From contig JAIRBC010000001.1 of the NCBI GenBank assembly GCA_022008415.1, forward strand, positions 1 through 64,000: a stretch of DNA of 64,000 nucleotides, read 5' to 3'. How positions within the stretch are numbered: the stretch's first letter is position 1; each line of letters starts with the position of its first letter. Below the pieces are notes generated by a model that made no database searches, was not told the origin of the DNA, and saw only the letters and a program-made list of their open reading frames with translations. This stretch comes from Cerina litoralis (lineage in GTDB: Bacteria; Bacteroidota; Bacteroidia; Flavobacteriales; Flavobacteriaceae). Made by a program: the position numbers and the translations under genes. This document shows, one piece after another, positions 63,954 through 64,000 of the stretch.

Positions 63954-63961
63954 TACTTTTG
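63954..63961 (+). promoter_or_regulatory. -7 promoter box (TACTTTTG) of a gene beyond the right edge
   Basis: TACTTTTG matches TAnnTTTG and is followed by an AT-rich stretch with ATAATCAATCTAAATAA up to the window end. It points out of the window, so the driven gene cannot be seen. Confidence 0.45.
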
Positions 63962-64000
63962 CCCTTGCTTATAATCAATCTAAATAAAAATTAATATATA

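Overview
The window reads as a chromosomal segment of a marine-type member of the Flavobacteriaceae (Bacteroidota). The sequence is AT-rich. Promoters that can be recognised carry the phylum's TAnnTTTG -7 box and genes lack Shine-Dalgarno signals. Several genes are typical of the group: a PorE-like TPR/PD40/CRD/OmpA protein, a GH3-family enzyme near tatA, a DUF1080 protein, GH97, and LytTR/LytS signalling. No species can be named from the sequence alone.

Region 1 (0.2-15 kb, all minus strand) is a surface-polysaccharide cluster. Read in the direction of transcription it holds a DUF6909-like gene, a Wzz-like chain-length protein, rmlBACD for dTDP-L-rhamnose, wbpD/E/B-type genes for UDP-2,3-diacetamido-glucuronate, a Wzx flippase whose start codon appears to have been lost, two Wzy/ligase-type membrane proteins, a methyltransferase and a GT4 glycosyltransferase. 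Upstream of it (15-21 kb) lie a GH3-family enzyme, an M23 peptidase, tatA, the OmpA-family protein and a 56-residue membrane protein gene that is easy to miss.

Region 2 (21.8-45 kb) is a carbohydrate-oxidation island. It has three GMC dehydrogenases with a CX5CX3CP cysteine cluster (FAD-glucose-dehydrogenase type, probably 3Fe-4S), two small subunits with Tat/lipoprotein-type leaders, three TIM-barrel isomerase/epimerase-like proteins, two Gfo/Idh/MocA oxidoreductases, a DUF1080 lipoprotein, an MFS permease, an SDR, a SIS-domain protein and a GH97 glycosidase. This set fits oxidation of glycosides to 3-keto sugars outside the cytoplasm followed by cleavage and reduction. The housekeeping genes yicC-gmk-nadD sit in the middle of it.

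Region 3 (45-57 kb) is mixed: a flavin monooxygenase, a LytS/LytTR pair, hydrolases and a Nudix-type regulator, then a zone of decay (52.9-55.8 kb) with a frameshifted VOC gene, a frameshifted haem-binding-domain gene and other fragments around an intact FAD monooxygenase and a permease. Region 4 (57-60 kb) is a mannitol-dehydrogenase-family gene coupled to an NCS1-type transporter.

Region 5 (60.7-61.4 kb) is the most unusual part. An intact tRNA-Asn lies 4 nt after the stop codon of a (frameshifted) GIY-YIG nuclease gene. On the other side of that gene is a broken 5' half of a second tRNA-Asn, with a palindromic insert in its D loop, directly behind a good promoter. The arrangement looks like a GIY-YIG element that entered a tRNA gene and left a whole copy at one end and a broken copy at the other. 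rseP and a SCO gene close the window.
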